From NCBI GenBank assembly GCA_025655575.1, contig JAHXIP010000021.1:1-62412 (forward strand): DNA of 62,412 nucleotides. The letters run 5' to 3'. This DNA comes from Candidatus Thiodiazotropha sp. (ex Monitilora ramsayi). GTDB taxonomy: Bacteria; Pseudomonadota; Gammaproteobacteria; Chromatiales; Chromatiaceae. How positions within the stretch are numbered: position 1 is the first letter of the stretch; every line of letters begins with the position of its first letter. Of the stretch, positions 55,101 through 62,412 are shown one piece after another. The position numbers and the translations under genes are program-made. Below the pieces are notes generated by a model that was given only the letters and a program-made list of their open reading frames with translations, made no database searches and was not told the origin of the DNA.

Positions 55101-55909
55101 AGAAGGAAATGGTTCAGTCTCTGCCGGGTATCAAGGAGGCTTTGGCAAAGGATCGCATGGTGCTGTTTGCGCAACCTATCATGCCATTGAACCCTGATCT
55201 GGGTTTGGTTCCCCACTATGAGATCCTGCTACGTATTCGCAGTGATGCTGGCGAGTTGGAGAGTCCGGTATCCTTTATCCGGGCAGCAGAGCACTACGAT
55301 ATGATGCGTGCTGTGGACCGCTGGGTGGTTTCGGCCTTCTTTCGCGCCATAGCGCCCTACTCAAATAGCCTCGACAACAATGTGAGCTTTTCAATCAATC
55401 TCTCGGGTAAGTCGACGGGGGACGATGAGTTCAAACTTTTCCTGAAGCAGACAATAGACGAATCAGGTGTCGATTCGGGATATCTGGGATTTGAAATCAC
55501 CGAGACCGCACTGGTGGGTGATATCAGTGATACTGCTGCATTTATCGAAGAAATCAGACAGATGGGTTGTTCTTTCTCACTGGATGATTTTGGTTCCGGT
55601 TATGCTTCATTCTCCTATCTGAAGGACTTCCCCGTAGATTATGTCAAAATAGATGGTATTTTCGTGAAGGAGATACTCAACAAGCCAGCCGACTATGCCA
55701 TGGTCAATTCGATCACTGAGATCGCTCACTTCATGGACAAGCAGGTTATTGCAGAATTCGTCTCCGATGCGGAAACAGCAGAGGCGTTAGCGGCCATCGG
55801 CGTCGACTATGGACAAGGGTATCATTTTGCCAAACCGCGGCTGTTGAGTGATATCCTCGATGAAATCACATCACCCCAATCCCCGATACCGGTCAGCGAA
55901 CAAGCCTAA
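52178..55909 (+). CDS. PilZ-DUF1631-GGDEF-EAL protein (1243 aa)
   Basis: The N-terminal PilZ domain has RRRHPR and LNFSRGGVYLQ (c-di-GMP binding motifs RxxxR and D/NxSxxG). A long helical DUF1631-like region (about 130-640) follows. The GGDEF domain (about 800-960) reads GDDEF at 883-887; loss of the second Gly suggests no cyclase activity. The EAL domain (about 980-1225) keeps YEILLRI, EITETAL and LDDFGSGYASF, so phosphodiesterase activity is plausible. No membrane segments are seen. It is probably a cytoplasmic phosphodiesterase controlled by PilZ binding. Confidence 0.9.
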   Translation: MNRRRHPRLDIDHSAIFEYHGERFDACRLLNFSRGGVYLQLADTQLQAYLPDGYYAEHERQQGILEIQPEGVRAEVSIVYLRQHGLGVSFDDANASTLFDTLMASLQAKTKERETTQSGDNSDPDPVLVRRLLQQLRGKSSDYLYSALQNFFTQALEDLLEHTKENIDSKEESATFFAYNTLEKNQTALNTDFRVFVDRGLAELVGEAVEERECKEDEPIELALVEKQEVDAWILFNDMARRVGDDVSTKLAQLEAAFSYLFQGDIRNEINPLSPISLLANLRTQLDNYDLGMQSIQIILAAFQKAVLNDLNYHYDDLLQLLKHQVADVPSQRSSDAWSIVDSQGQVIRQAADRATQQLNSLANLHQPGADGAMRDDLPVAEQKEVIASLDSLAELQNTSLLQQLENLLQREAAEPVSLPAEARAAVGAGEELVATLCNDALVVPELRELLGHLKILIIESILQDPSLLENTEHPVRRLLVAIESMMPYMSALQHPSRVKDGDRKKLSEIIKFVELGKIHTVDEATEKILTLQQEKRERFEKNRELAISRCEKDERLKQAHASVHEVLGRQLLNQSVSIAIDKLFGFGWANLLVQTHVLKGEESASWKAYLRVIDILLKIFDGDKGGKGLPEKQARDLVSLIRKGFRDYPVYATGSKAFALELQQALLEAGAGFDLFAQQRIVVDEAYLVKQFTGIPTQSTNQISGEISDVWLERTGNLSLDEWFVVKDEKNESGLLNLAWKNPAETRYLLVDGDGFKALDMGHEGLAKLLERQDIEVMQSQHEPIVDRAIDKILSRSYEAVSDESAIDSLTGLMNRRAFDQEIRKRLTNALEQQYVLVLLDLDKFQAVNDLCGFDGGDNLLRSLSSILISYLPDQGVVARIGDDEFVLLIEGQNLEQGYQTAETLRQAIEEYQYEWEDRLIPVSASIGLVHVETDEHTPGELLQAALAACNMAKKGGRNCTRIYLADDTAYQEQKEMVQSLPGIKEALAKDRMVLFAQPIMPLNPDLGLVPHYEILLRIRSDAGELESPVSFIRAAEHYDMMRAVDRWVVSAFFRAIAPYSNSLDNNVSFSINLSGKSTGDDEFKLFLKQTIDESGVDSGYLGFEITETALVGDISDTAAFIEEIRQMGCSFSLDDFGSGYASFSYLKDFPVDYVKIDGIFVKEILNKPADYAMVNSITEIAHFMDKQVIAEFVSDAETAEALAAIGVDYGQGYHFAKPRLLSDILDEITSPQSPIPVSEQA

Positions 55910-55939
55910 TCCCCCATTTCAGGATCGATGAGGTCCTAT

Positions 55940-56208
55940 TAGGGCCTGTTAACACTAATCCAATGCGCCCTGTTGAGCCTGAAAAAGCGTCAATCAAGGC
56001 ACGAGGAGAGAAGTTTGGTTGTTCCAAATGAGCGACGAGCAACACCGAGTGGCGCTTTTTCAGGCGCAACCCGAAGGGCTGGGGCTGTTTTTGCACCCAG
56101 CGGCGTTATCATTCGCTCATGTAGCCGGGCTACACCACGCTCATTCTGCCTTGCTGGGTACAAAAACAGCTCCAGCAGGGCGCATTGGATTAGTGTTAAT
56201 AGGCCCTA
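55940..56208 (+). repeat. MITE-like repeat, copy 3 (complete, 269 bp)
   Basis: Exactly the same length as copy 2 and nearly identical. The left end TAGGGCCTGTTAACACTAAT starts at 55940 and the right end TAGTGTTAATAGGCCCTA stops at 56208. Terminal TA is present on both sides. The internal arm TTGAGCCTGAAAAAGCG (near 55973) pairs with CGCTTTTTCAGG (near 56053). It lies between the PilZ-GGDEF-EAL gene and an unknown gene. Confidence 0.93.
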
Positions 56209-56288
56209 GCATGCGCTTTATGCGAAAGAGGGGCAATATAGGCTACAATCCAGGCTGAAAATAATTCCCACACTATTGGAGCCAAGGC

Positions 56289-56786
56289 TTGACCCTTTAT
56301 GCCGCCGACAAACTGATTGCCCAGGCCCGCATTTTGGCTGCGGAATACCGCAGAACCATGGGTAAGCCTCTGCCGGGCATCAGTAATGAAATTGCCGAGC
56401 ATGATGCGGTAAAGCTGCTTGAGTTGGCTCCCAGACCTGAAGGTGAAGGCGGCTACGATGCCATCGATCCGGCCCGTGGTGATAAACGTATTCAGATCAA
56501 ATCACGTACCATCTTCGATGAGAGTAAATCAGGTCAGCGCCTCGGCCAACTCAAGATGGACAAAGACTGGGACAGTGTGTTGCTGGTACTGATGGATGAG
56601 AATTATGAGCCCTACGAGATCTACGAGGCCGAGCGGGACGATATTCTAGAATTTATGGATAAATCGAGCAGTAGCCGCGCCAAACGAGGCGCCATGTCGG
56701 TCTCCCGTTTCAAGATAATCGGTCGTCTGGCTTGGACCCGTGAAAATGGCCTGGAACCTGAAGTCTGGGACAACCAGGCAGGTTGA
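56289..56786 (+). CDS. Protein of unknown function, possibly PD-(D/E)xK-like
   Basis: A 165-aa cytoplasmic protein with a TTG start and GGAG upstream. It has an N-terminal helix (LIAQARILAAEYRRTMGK), then EIAEHDAVKLLEL, GGYDAIDPARGDKRIQIKSR and WDSVLLVLMDENYEPYEIYE. The spacing of Glu, Asp and the RIQIKS strand recalls PD-(D/E)xK nuclease folds, but the match is weak. I recognise no named family with certainty. It is 18 bases upstream of the YoaA-like helicase. Confidence 0.75.
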   Translation: MTLYAADKLIAQARILAAEYRRTMGKPLPGISNEIAEHDAVKLLELAPRPEGEGGYDAIDPARGDKRIQIKSRTIFDESKSGQRLGQLKMDKDWDSVLLVLMDENYEPYEIYEAERDDILEFMDKSSSSRAKRGAMSVSRFKIIGRLAWTRENGLEPEVWDNQAG

Positions 56787-56804
56787 TTCTCACGCGATGT
56801 TTCG

Positions 56805-58730
56805 ATGACTGACTACGCCGAGATATTCGGGCCTGAAGGGTGGTTGGCAAGCCGCATCGAAGGTTTTTCACACCGTCCCCAACAGCAGGAGATGGCCGCT
56901 GCCATCGGTCGCACGATGGAGCAGAGCGGCGTGCTGGTGTGTGAGGCGGGTACCGGCACCGGCAAGACCTTTGCCTATCTAGTGCCTGCGTTGATGTCGG
57001 GTCTCAAGGTGATTATCTCCACCGGCACCAAGAATCTGCAGGACCAGCTCTACCATCGTGATCTGCCCATGGTGCGACAATCCCTCGCCAGCCCGCTCTC
57101 TGCCGCCTTGTTGAAAGGGCGAGCCAACTACCTCTGTATTCACCGTCTTGATAATACGCTGGTGGAGGAGATCCGCCTGACCCGAGAACAGCTGGATCAG
57201 CTGAAACGTATCCGCGAATGGTCCTCGGAGACGCGTAGTGGCGATATCGCAGAGATGTCTGCAATACCTGAAGACGCATCAATTTGGCCAGTCGTCACTT
57301 CAAATACCGACAACTGCCTTGGACAGGAGTGCCCCTCTTACAGCAAATGCCATCTGGTTGAGGCACGCAAGCGTGCACAGGAGGCAGATGTGGTGGTGAT
57401 CAACCACCATCTGCTCTGTGCCGATCTGGCGCTCAAGGAGGAAGGATTTGGTGAGCTGCTACCGAGCGCCGACTGTTTTATTCTCGATGAGGCCCATCAA
57501 CTGCCCGATGTGGCAAGTAACTTTTTCGGATCGACCCTCAGTGGTCGTCAGTTGCAGGAACTGGCACGGGATACTGTTACTGAGTACCACAAGGAGGCGA
57601 AGGACACACCGGTTCTCGTTGAACGCGCTGATGCATTGAAAAAGTGCGCCGGTGATATGCGGCTTGCCTTTGGTCTTGAAGTCCGCCGCGGTGCCTGGTC
57701 GGAGCTGGCCGACAATCCGTCGGTTGCGCAGCAGCTTGAACGGCTTAAGGAGAGTCTTGAAGCGCTTGCTGAGGCACTGCGAGCCGTCGAGGGCCGGGGC
57801 AAGGGGCTCGATAGCTGCAAGGAGCGATGCGAGTTACTCCTGCAGCGCCTGCAGGCACAGGAGGATGATGCGGAAGAGAATGCCTCAATACGCTGGTATG
57901 AGACCACCCGGCAGGGTTTTCGACTCAACCGGACACCGCTGGAGATCTCTGGGATTTTTCGTGGCGTCATGCAGCAGCATCCGGCTGCCTGGATTTTTAC
58001 TTCTGCAACCCTGGCGGTGGGCGGCAGTTTTGATCACTTTTCCCGCCAGATTGGTTTGGAAGAGGCAGAGACGCATTGCTGGGACAGTCCTTTTGATTAT
58101 CCCCGTCAGGCACTTTGGTATGTACCGAAAGATCTGCCGAATCCAGGTAGTTCGGATTTCAATCGCGCAGTCTCTGATCTCTCTATCCCGATACTCGAAG
58201 CGAGCCAGGGGCGTGCATTTCTGCTCTATACTAGTCATCGGGCATTGCAGGAGGCGGCCGAATATCTCGCAGACAAGCTCGAGTTTCCCATGCTGGTGCA
58301 GGGTACCGCACCCCGAACCGAGCTGGTTGAGCGTTTTCGGGAGCTGGGCAATGCGGTGCTGCTGGGCACCTCCAGCTTCTGGGAAGGCGTGGATGTGCGG
58401 GGTGAGGCGCTTTCCTGCGTGATCATCGATAAGCTTCCGTTCGCCTCGCCCGGCGACCCCGTGCTGCAGGCACGCATCGATGCACTGCGCAAACAGGGGG
58501 GGAATCCTTTCATGCAGTTCCAGGTGCCGCAGGCGGCCATAGCCCTAAAACAGGGCGCCGGGCGTCTGATTCGCGATGAGCAAGATACGGGGGCTCTGGT
58601 AGTCTGCGACCCGCGTCTGATCAACAAGCCCTATGGCAAGATCTTTATCCGCAGTCTGCCACCCATGACCAAGACTCAGGATGCTGATGCGATCAGCCGG
58701 TTTTTTTCACATGTTGCTTCACAAGTATGA
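56805..58730 (+). CDS. yoaA: YoaA/DinG-like ATP-dependent DNA helicase
   Basis: A 641-aa XPD-family helicase. Walker A is CEAGTGTGKTFAYL and the DEAH box is FILDEAHQLPD; motif VI reads QGAGRLIRDEQD. Four cysteines (NYLC, then NCLGQECPSYSKC) fit a [4Fe-4S] domain. YoaA repairs stalled replication with the chi subunit of DNA polymerase III in E. coli. The assignment to YoaA over DinG rests on length and overall similarity. Confidence 0.9.
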   Translation: MTDYAEIFGPEGWLASRIEGFSHRPQQQEMAAAIGRTMEQSGVLVCEAGTGTGKTFAYLVPALMSGLKVIISTGTKNLQDQLYHRDLPMVRQSLASPLSAALLKGRANYLCIHRLDNTLVEEIRLTREQLDQLKRIREWSSETRSGDIAEMSAIPEDASIWPVVTSNTDNCLGQECPSYSKCHLVEARKRAQEADVVVINHHLLCADLALKEEGFGELLPSADCFILDEAHQLPDVASNFFGSTLSGRQLQELARDTVTEYHKEAKDTPVLVERADALKKCAGDMRLAFGLEVRRGAWSELADNPSVAQQLERLKESLEALAEALRAVEGRGKGLDSCKERCELLLQRLQAQEDDAEENASIRWYETTRQGFRLNRTPLEISGIFRGVMQQHPAAWIFTSATLAVGGSFDHFSRQIGLEEAETHCWDSPFDYPRQALWYVPKDLPNPGSSDFNRAVSDLSIPILEASQGRAFLLYTSHRALQEAAEYLADKLEFPMLVQGTAPRTELVERFRELGNAVLLGTSSFWEGVDVRGEALSCVIIDKLPFASPGDPVLQARIDALRKQGGNPFMQFQVPQAAIALKQGAGRLIRDEQDTGALVVCDPRLINKPYGKIFIRSLPPMTKTQDADAISRFFSHVASQV

Positions 58731-58819
58731 TTCATTGGCATCTGCTATCTGTCAGTCGTAATCGTGGGAGAGGGTGCGTGCGGCAGGGCCAGACTCTAGG
58801 CACTGATTAGTACTGGCAA

Positions 58820-58901
58820 GACGCGACTCGCCCTACCAGGAAGCAGGTAGGCACTTTGGGAAAACCCCCCGGCAGGTTTGGCGTCACCATTCAAAAACGC
58901 C
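58820..58901 (+). promoter_or_regulatory. Possible structured leader upstream of the copper ATPase
   Basis: CCTACC (58832-58837) pairs with GGTAGG (58846-58851). GACGC (58820-58824) can pair with GCGTC (58881-58885), while the overlapping GGCGT (58880-58884) can instead pair with ACGCC (58897-58901). Two exclusive pairings resemble a switch, but the stems are short. No CueR-like operator was seen. Confidence 0.25.
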
Positions 58902-58952
58902 GGTTCACCGCAAATCGAACGAATCTGACAGGAATCGTTCATAATCGATAAT

Positions 58953-61904
58953 ATGACTGAACAGCAACAGACACTTGTAGACCCTCCCATGCCATTACAG
59001 ACCTTTCGCTTGAGCATAGATGGTATGAGTTGTGGTCATTGTGTGTCTGCGGTAGAGAAAGCGGTTTCGGCGGTGCCGGGTGTCGAATCGGTTGAAGTTG
59101 ATTTGGAGAACAACAGTGCAGAGGTAGTTGGCGGTTTGCCCCATGCGTCGATCGAGGCGATCAAGCAGGCAGGTTATGAGGCCAGACCTATCGCCGAGAT
59201 TCCGCAGAGCTGTCCGGTTTCCGATCCTGTTGAATCGGAAACGCAAGATGCTGTGGTGCAGGACCTTGCCGGCAGCTATCTGTTGGCGGTCGATGACATG
59301 ACCTGCGCCAGCTGTGTTTCTGCAGTGGAGCGTGCGATTCGCGCCGTGGCAGGTGTAGAGGCTGCATCGGTCAATCTGGTGGAGAAGCGGGCCCAGGTGG
59401 TGGGGGGCGATCCCGGTGCGGTAGTCAATGCCGTGATCGATCAGGGCTACGATGCCCGCCTCATCGAGACATCCCTAGCCAGTGATAGCTTGCTGCTGCA
59501 GATTGATGGTCTGCCCGGCGATGAGCAGGAAGCTGTTTTGAAAAGTGTATTGGATCGCCTGGATCCCTCGGCGGAATTCAGCCAGGTGGTAGACAACTGG
59601 GAGGTTGATACAACCGCCCATCCGGCAGACTTGCTGATTGGTCTATCGGAGGCAGGTTGTCAGGCCAGCCTGCAGGAGCGGTTTACCGATCCTTATGCGG
59701 AAGAGGCGGCTTCTGCTGCCGCAGAGGTCAGGCGCTCCTGGCAACGGGCATTACTGGCAGGGATGGTCGGCGCCGGTCTGATGGTGGCCGAAATGGGCGG
59801 TCATACGCCAGCACTGGTGTCGGCAGGCGGTCAGGGATTCTGGCTCGCTATCGCCATGGTCACACTCTTTGTCATGGGGTTCAGCGGCGGGAACTACTAT
59901 CGGGGTGCCTGGAAGCAGGCCAAACACCTATCGGCCAATATGGACAGTCTGGTTGCTCTGGGTACCGGTGCTGCCTGGCTCTCCTCCCTGGCCATTGTGC
60001 TGCTGCCTGATGGTTCCCTGCTGCGAGGAGAGAAGCTCTATTTCGATGCCTCGGTGCTGATTCTGGCATTTCTCCAGTTCGGACATGTACTGGAAACTCG
60101 GGCCAAACGAACCACCAGTGAGGCGGTGGGCAGCTTGGTGGGGCTGGCGCCCAAGATCGCTTCTGTGGTACGGCAGGGCAAAGAGGTGTTGCTGCCCGTC
60201 TCACTATTGCAGGTTGGCGATAATGTCCGGGTGCGTCCCGGTGAGCGGATCGCCATCGATGGTGAGGTGGTCGACGGTCAGGCAAGCCTCGATGAATCGA
60301 TGTTGACCGGTGAATCGATGCCGGTGGAGAAGCGTACGGGTGATAGTGTGACCGGCGGTACCATCAACCGTAGCGGTACACTGCTCTTCCAGGTGACGCG
60401 TCTGGGTGACGAGACCACGCTGGCGCACATTATCGCCATGGTTCGCCAGGCACAGATGAGCAAGCCACCTATTGGGCGATTGGTGGATAAGATCTCCTCG
60501 GTTTTCGTGCCGATCGTTATCCTGATTGCGCTGATCACCTTCGGTGTTTGGCATCTGGTCGGTCCCGAACCGCAGATGCCCTATGCCTTAACGGCAAGCA
60601 TCGCGATACTCGTGATCGCCTGTCCCTGTGCGCTGGGATTGGCCACACCGATTGCCATTATGGTGGGTACCAGCCGGGCAGCTCAATTGAATGTACTCAT
60701 CCGCAACAGTGAGGGATTGCAGAGCGCCAGCCGGTTGACTCATCTGGTGGTCGACAAGACAGGCACCCTAACGTTGGGGCAGCCCAAGGTCACAGCGCTG
60801 CATACGGCCTCGGGTGAAGCGGTAAATGATCTAGTCTATTTCGCGGCCAGTGTGGAGTCTGTCTCTTCTCATCCGCTGGCTGAGGCGATCCTCGATCATG
60901 CCCGCGAGCAAGGTGTTGAACCTGCTCTGGTAGAGGATTTCCGCTCACTCGACGGGCAGGGAGTCGAAGGACGGGTTGACGGGCATCTTGTCCAGTTGGG
61001 CGGAAAGCAATATCTGAAGGCATTGGGTATTGATCCCCCAGGGGCATTAGCCCGGCAGGCGGAGGACGAGGCTGCGCGGGCAGGTACGCCGGTCTGGTTG
61101 ATGATTGACGGAGAACTGCAGGGGCTGATCATTCTCAAGGACCCCCTGCGTTTTGATAGTGAAAAAGCTGTTGATTCCTTGTCAAAGCAAGGTGTAAAAG
61201 TGGTGATGTGCACAGGAGATAACCAGGCGACCGCTCAGGCGGTGGCACAATCACTGGGTATCGTCGATGTCCATAGTGAGGTACTGCCTGCGGAAAAGCT
61301 CGAAATAGTGAAGGTCTTGCAGCAGCAGGGATTTCGGGTTGGCATGGTGGGTGACGGGGTGAATGATGCCCCAGCCCTGGCCCAGGCCGATACCGGTTTC
61401 GCTATCGGTAGCGGCACCGATGTGGCGATTCATAATGCCGATATCACCCTGGTGGGAGATTCACTGAATAATGTGAGTACCGCTATTGCCCTCTCCAGCG
61501 CCACCCTGAGAAATATCAAACAGAACCTTTTCGGTGCTTTTATCTATAATGTGATAGGCATTCCACTGGCGGCAGGCGTGCTCTATCCTGTGACAGGCTG
61601 GCTATTGCCCCCCATGTTTGCGAGTGCGGCCATGGCACTGTCATCGGTCACAGTGGTGACCAATGCCAATCGATTGCGCTTTTTCCAACCAACACAACAG
61701 GAGAAAAAGTTGTCCACAACGCTCAAAGTTAACGGTATGACCTGCCCCCACTGCGTTATGAATGTCACCAAAGCCCTTCAGGCGGTTCAGGGTGTCGAAA
61801 ACGCTGAGGTATCACTCGACAGTGCAGAGGCTGTGGTGACCGGGCAGGCCGATAAATCCGTCCTCATCGCAGCCGTGAAGTCGGCGGGTTACGAGGCGGA
61901 GTAG
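58953..61904 (+). CDS. copA: Copper-translocating P1B-type ATPase with N- and C-terminal HMA domains
   Basis: A 983-aa Cu(I) exporter. N-terminal metal-binding domains have GMSCGHC (Cys27, Cys30) and DMTCASC (Cys118, Cys121); a third, degenerate HMA-like region without CxxC follows (about 165-235). The membrane core has the CPC site at 557-559, DKTGT with Asp601, and [10 protein letters not shown]. After the last helices there is an additional HMA domain (GMTCPHC, Cys931 and Cys934) that in most species is a separate CopZ chaperone. It is longer than typical CopA (about 830 aa) for this reason. No regulator gene is adjacent. Confidence 0.95.
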   Translation: MTEQQQTLVDPPMPLQTFRLSIDGMSCGHCVSAVEKAVSAVPGVESVEVDLENNSAEVVGGLPHASIEAIKQAGYEARPIAEIPQSCPVSDPVESETQDAVVQDLAGSYLLAVDDMTCASCVSAVERAIRAVAGVEAASVNLVEKRAQVVGGDPGAVVNAVIDQGYDARLIETSLASDSLLLQIDGLPGDEQEAVLKSVLDRLDPSAEFSQVVDNWEVDTTAHPADLLIGLSEAGCQASLQERFTDPYAEEAASAAAEVRRSWQRALLAGMVGAGLMVAEMGGHTPALVSAGGQGFWLAIAMVTLFVMGFSGGNYYRGAWKQAKHLSANMDSLVALGTGAAWLSSLAIVLLPDGSLLRGEKLYFDASVLILAFLQFGHVLETRAKRTTSEAVGSLVGLAPKIASVVRQGKEVLLPVSLLQVGDNVRVRPGERIAIDGEVVDGQASLDESMLTGESMPVEKRTGDSVTGGTINRSGTLLFQVTRLGDETTLAHIIAMVRQAQMSKPPIGRLVDKISSVFVPIVILIALITFGVWHLVGPEPQMPYALTASIAILVIACPCALGLATPIAIMVGTSRAAQLNVLIRNSEGLQSASRLTHLVVDKTGTLTLGQPKVTALHTASGEAVNDLVYFAASVESVSSHPLAEAILDHAREQGVEPALVEDFRSLDGQGVEGRVDGHLVQLGGKQYLKALGIDPPGALARQAEDEAARAGTPVWLMIDGELQGLIILKDPLRFDSEKAVDSLSKQGVKVVMCTGDNQATAQAVAQSLGIVDVHSEVLPAEKLEIVKVLQQQGFRVGMVGDGVNDAPALAQADTGFAIGSGTDVAIHNADITLVGDSLNNVSTAIALSSATLRNIKQNLFGAFIYNVIGIPLAAGVLYPVTGWLLPPMFASAAMALSSVTVVTNANRLRFFQPTQQEKKLSTTLKVNGMTCPHCVMNVTKALQAVQGVENAEVSLDSAEAVVTGQADKSVLIAAVKSAGYEAE

Positions 61905-61973
61905 TCCGTTCTTCTGACTTAAGGTTATGCGGGAGATTTCGCCCCCGCTACTGACTACTGAATGATTTAGCCG

Positions 61974-62285
61974 ATGCAGATAGGGAAGACTCACACACTG
62001 CCAGCATTTCCGGTTCCACTGGAGCCGTCGCGTGGGCGTGTGCCCACTGAGGTTAATTCCCTTGCTGCCCTACCGCAGGTAACCCAAGAAAGCAGACCGA
62101 CACGGGCGGTTGACGATATCAAACAGGCTGAGAGGATGCTGGAGCGCCAACGAGCACGTGATACCTATGGGACATTCGCTGAAGAATCGAACCAGCAGAA
62201 GGCTGTTGCAGCTTATCAATCACTACAGCAGAATGACGAAAGAGACTACGTCAGCGAGGTGCTGGGAATTGATGTCTACGCCTGA
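61974..62285 (+). CDS. Small protein of unknown function
   Basis: A 103-aa soluble protein without a signal peptide. The N-terminal half is Pro-rich (HTLPAFPVPLEPSRGRVP). The C-terminal half is helical, with Gln/Glu/Arg (IKQAERMLERQRARDTYG), and ends ERDYVSEVLGIDVYA, which looks like a conserved tail. It starts 69 bases after copA. No family recognised. Confidence 0.65.
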   Translation: MQIGKTHTLPAFPVPLEPSRGRVPTEVNSLAALPQVTQESRPTRAVDDIKQAERMLERQRARDTYGTFAEESNQQKAVAAYQSLQQNDERDYVSEVLGIDVYA

Positions 62286-62322
62286 TTGAGAACGTAACGA
62301 AGAAAGCAGAATGCGCCGGGGC

Positions 62323-62412
62323 TAGGGCCTGTTAACACTAATCCAATACGCCCTGCTGGAGCTGTTTTTGTGCCCAGCAAGGCAGAATGAGCGTGGTGTA
62401 GCCCGGCTACAT
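62323..62412 (-). repeat. MITE-like repeat, copy 4 (inverted, cut by window end)
   Basis: Starts TAGGGCCTGTTAACACTAAT at 62323 and continues as the reverse complement of the right part of copies 1-3, so it lies in the opposite orientation. The remainder is beyond the window. Confidence 0.9.

Noticed and set aside
1..62412. CRISPR arrays, tRNA or rRNA genes, phage or integrase genes
   Set aside because: No regularly spaced direct repeats, cloverleaf-like sequence, rRNA motif or integrase/transposase frame was seen on either strand.

Overview
The window is bacterial chromosome, almost certainly from a gammaproteobacterium. The support is a complete iscRSUA-hscBA-fdx-iscX operon preceded by cysE and trmJ, SuhB and SecDF-YajC of the gammaproteobacterial type, a YoaA-like helicase, a PBP1B-type transpeptidase and a proteobacterial dedicated sortase (Pds) set. 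Several c-type cytochromes and large c-di-GMP proteins suggest a respiratory, surface-active, perhaps sulfur-oxidising or marine lineage; I cannot name the genus from sequence alone.

Layout. (1) 153-10161, minus strand: a ten-gene operon with a small periplasmic protein, three TPR proteins, a small exported protein, ExbB, two ExbDs, a TonB-like protein and ApbE (flavin transferase). (2) 10504-23159: an envelope redox region. On the minus strand are a Tat-exported DUF1501-like protein, a LamG/diheme lipoprotein and a monoheme protein. On the plus strand are a DUF3187 protein and then a six-gene operon: HzsA-related diheme lipoprotein, SH3/beta-barrel protein, beta-barrel protein, TlpA-like thioredoxin, DUF4266 mini-lipoprotein ending in a Gly/Cys tail, and DUF3570 beta-barrel. 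(3) 23395-28701: yajC-secD-secF, a small ORF, suhB, trmJ. (4) 29084-35784: cysE and the isc operon with a recognisable IscR-type promoter. (5) 35840-47258: the Pds sortase system in two blocks (pdsS-pdsR; pdsO-target-sortase) around a PstS-like/porin/GGDEF-EAL operon. (6) 47282-62285: amidotransferase, L,D-transpeptidase, diheme cytochrome, PBP1B, a PilZ-DUF1631-GGDEF-EAL protein, an unknown protein, a YoaA-like helicase, a copper P-type ATPase and a small unknown protein.

A short non-coding mobile repeat (269 bp in the two complete copies) with 33-bp terminal inverted repeats and TA at both ends occurs four times: 1-247 (left end cut off), 28795-29063, 55940-56208, and 62323-62412 (inverted, cut off). 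A fragment of one end lies between hscA and fdx. One copy now supplies the C-terminus of ApbE; another sits directly in front of cysE.

The most promising candidate for an undescribed system is regions 1 and 2 taken together. They combine c-type cytochromes, outer-membrane barrels, a thioredoxin, a Cys-tailed lipoprotein and a flavin-attaching enzyme with a dedicated proton-motive-force module in which one of the two ExbD subunits has Asn in place of the key Asp. The joint function is inference; the individual domains are read from sequence.
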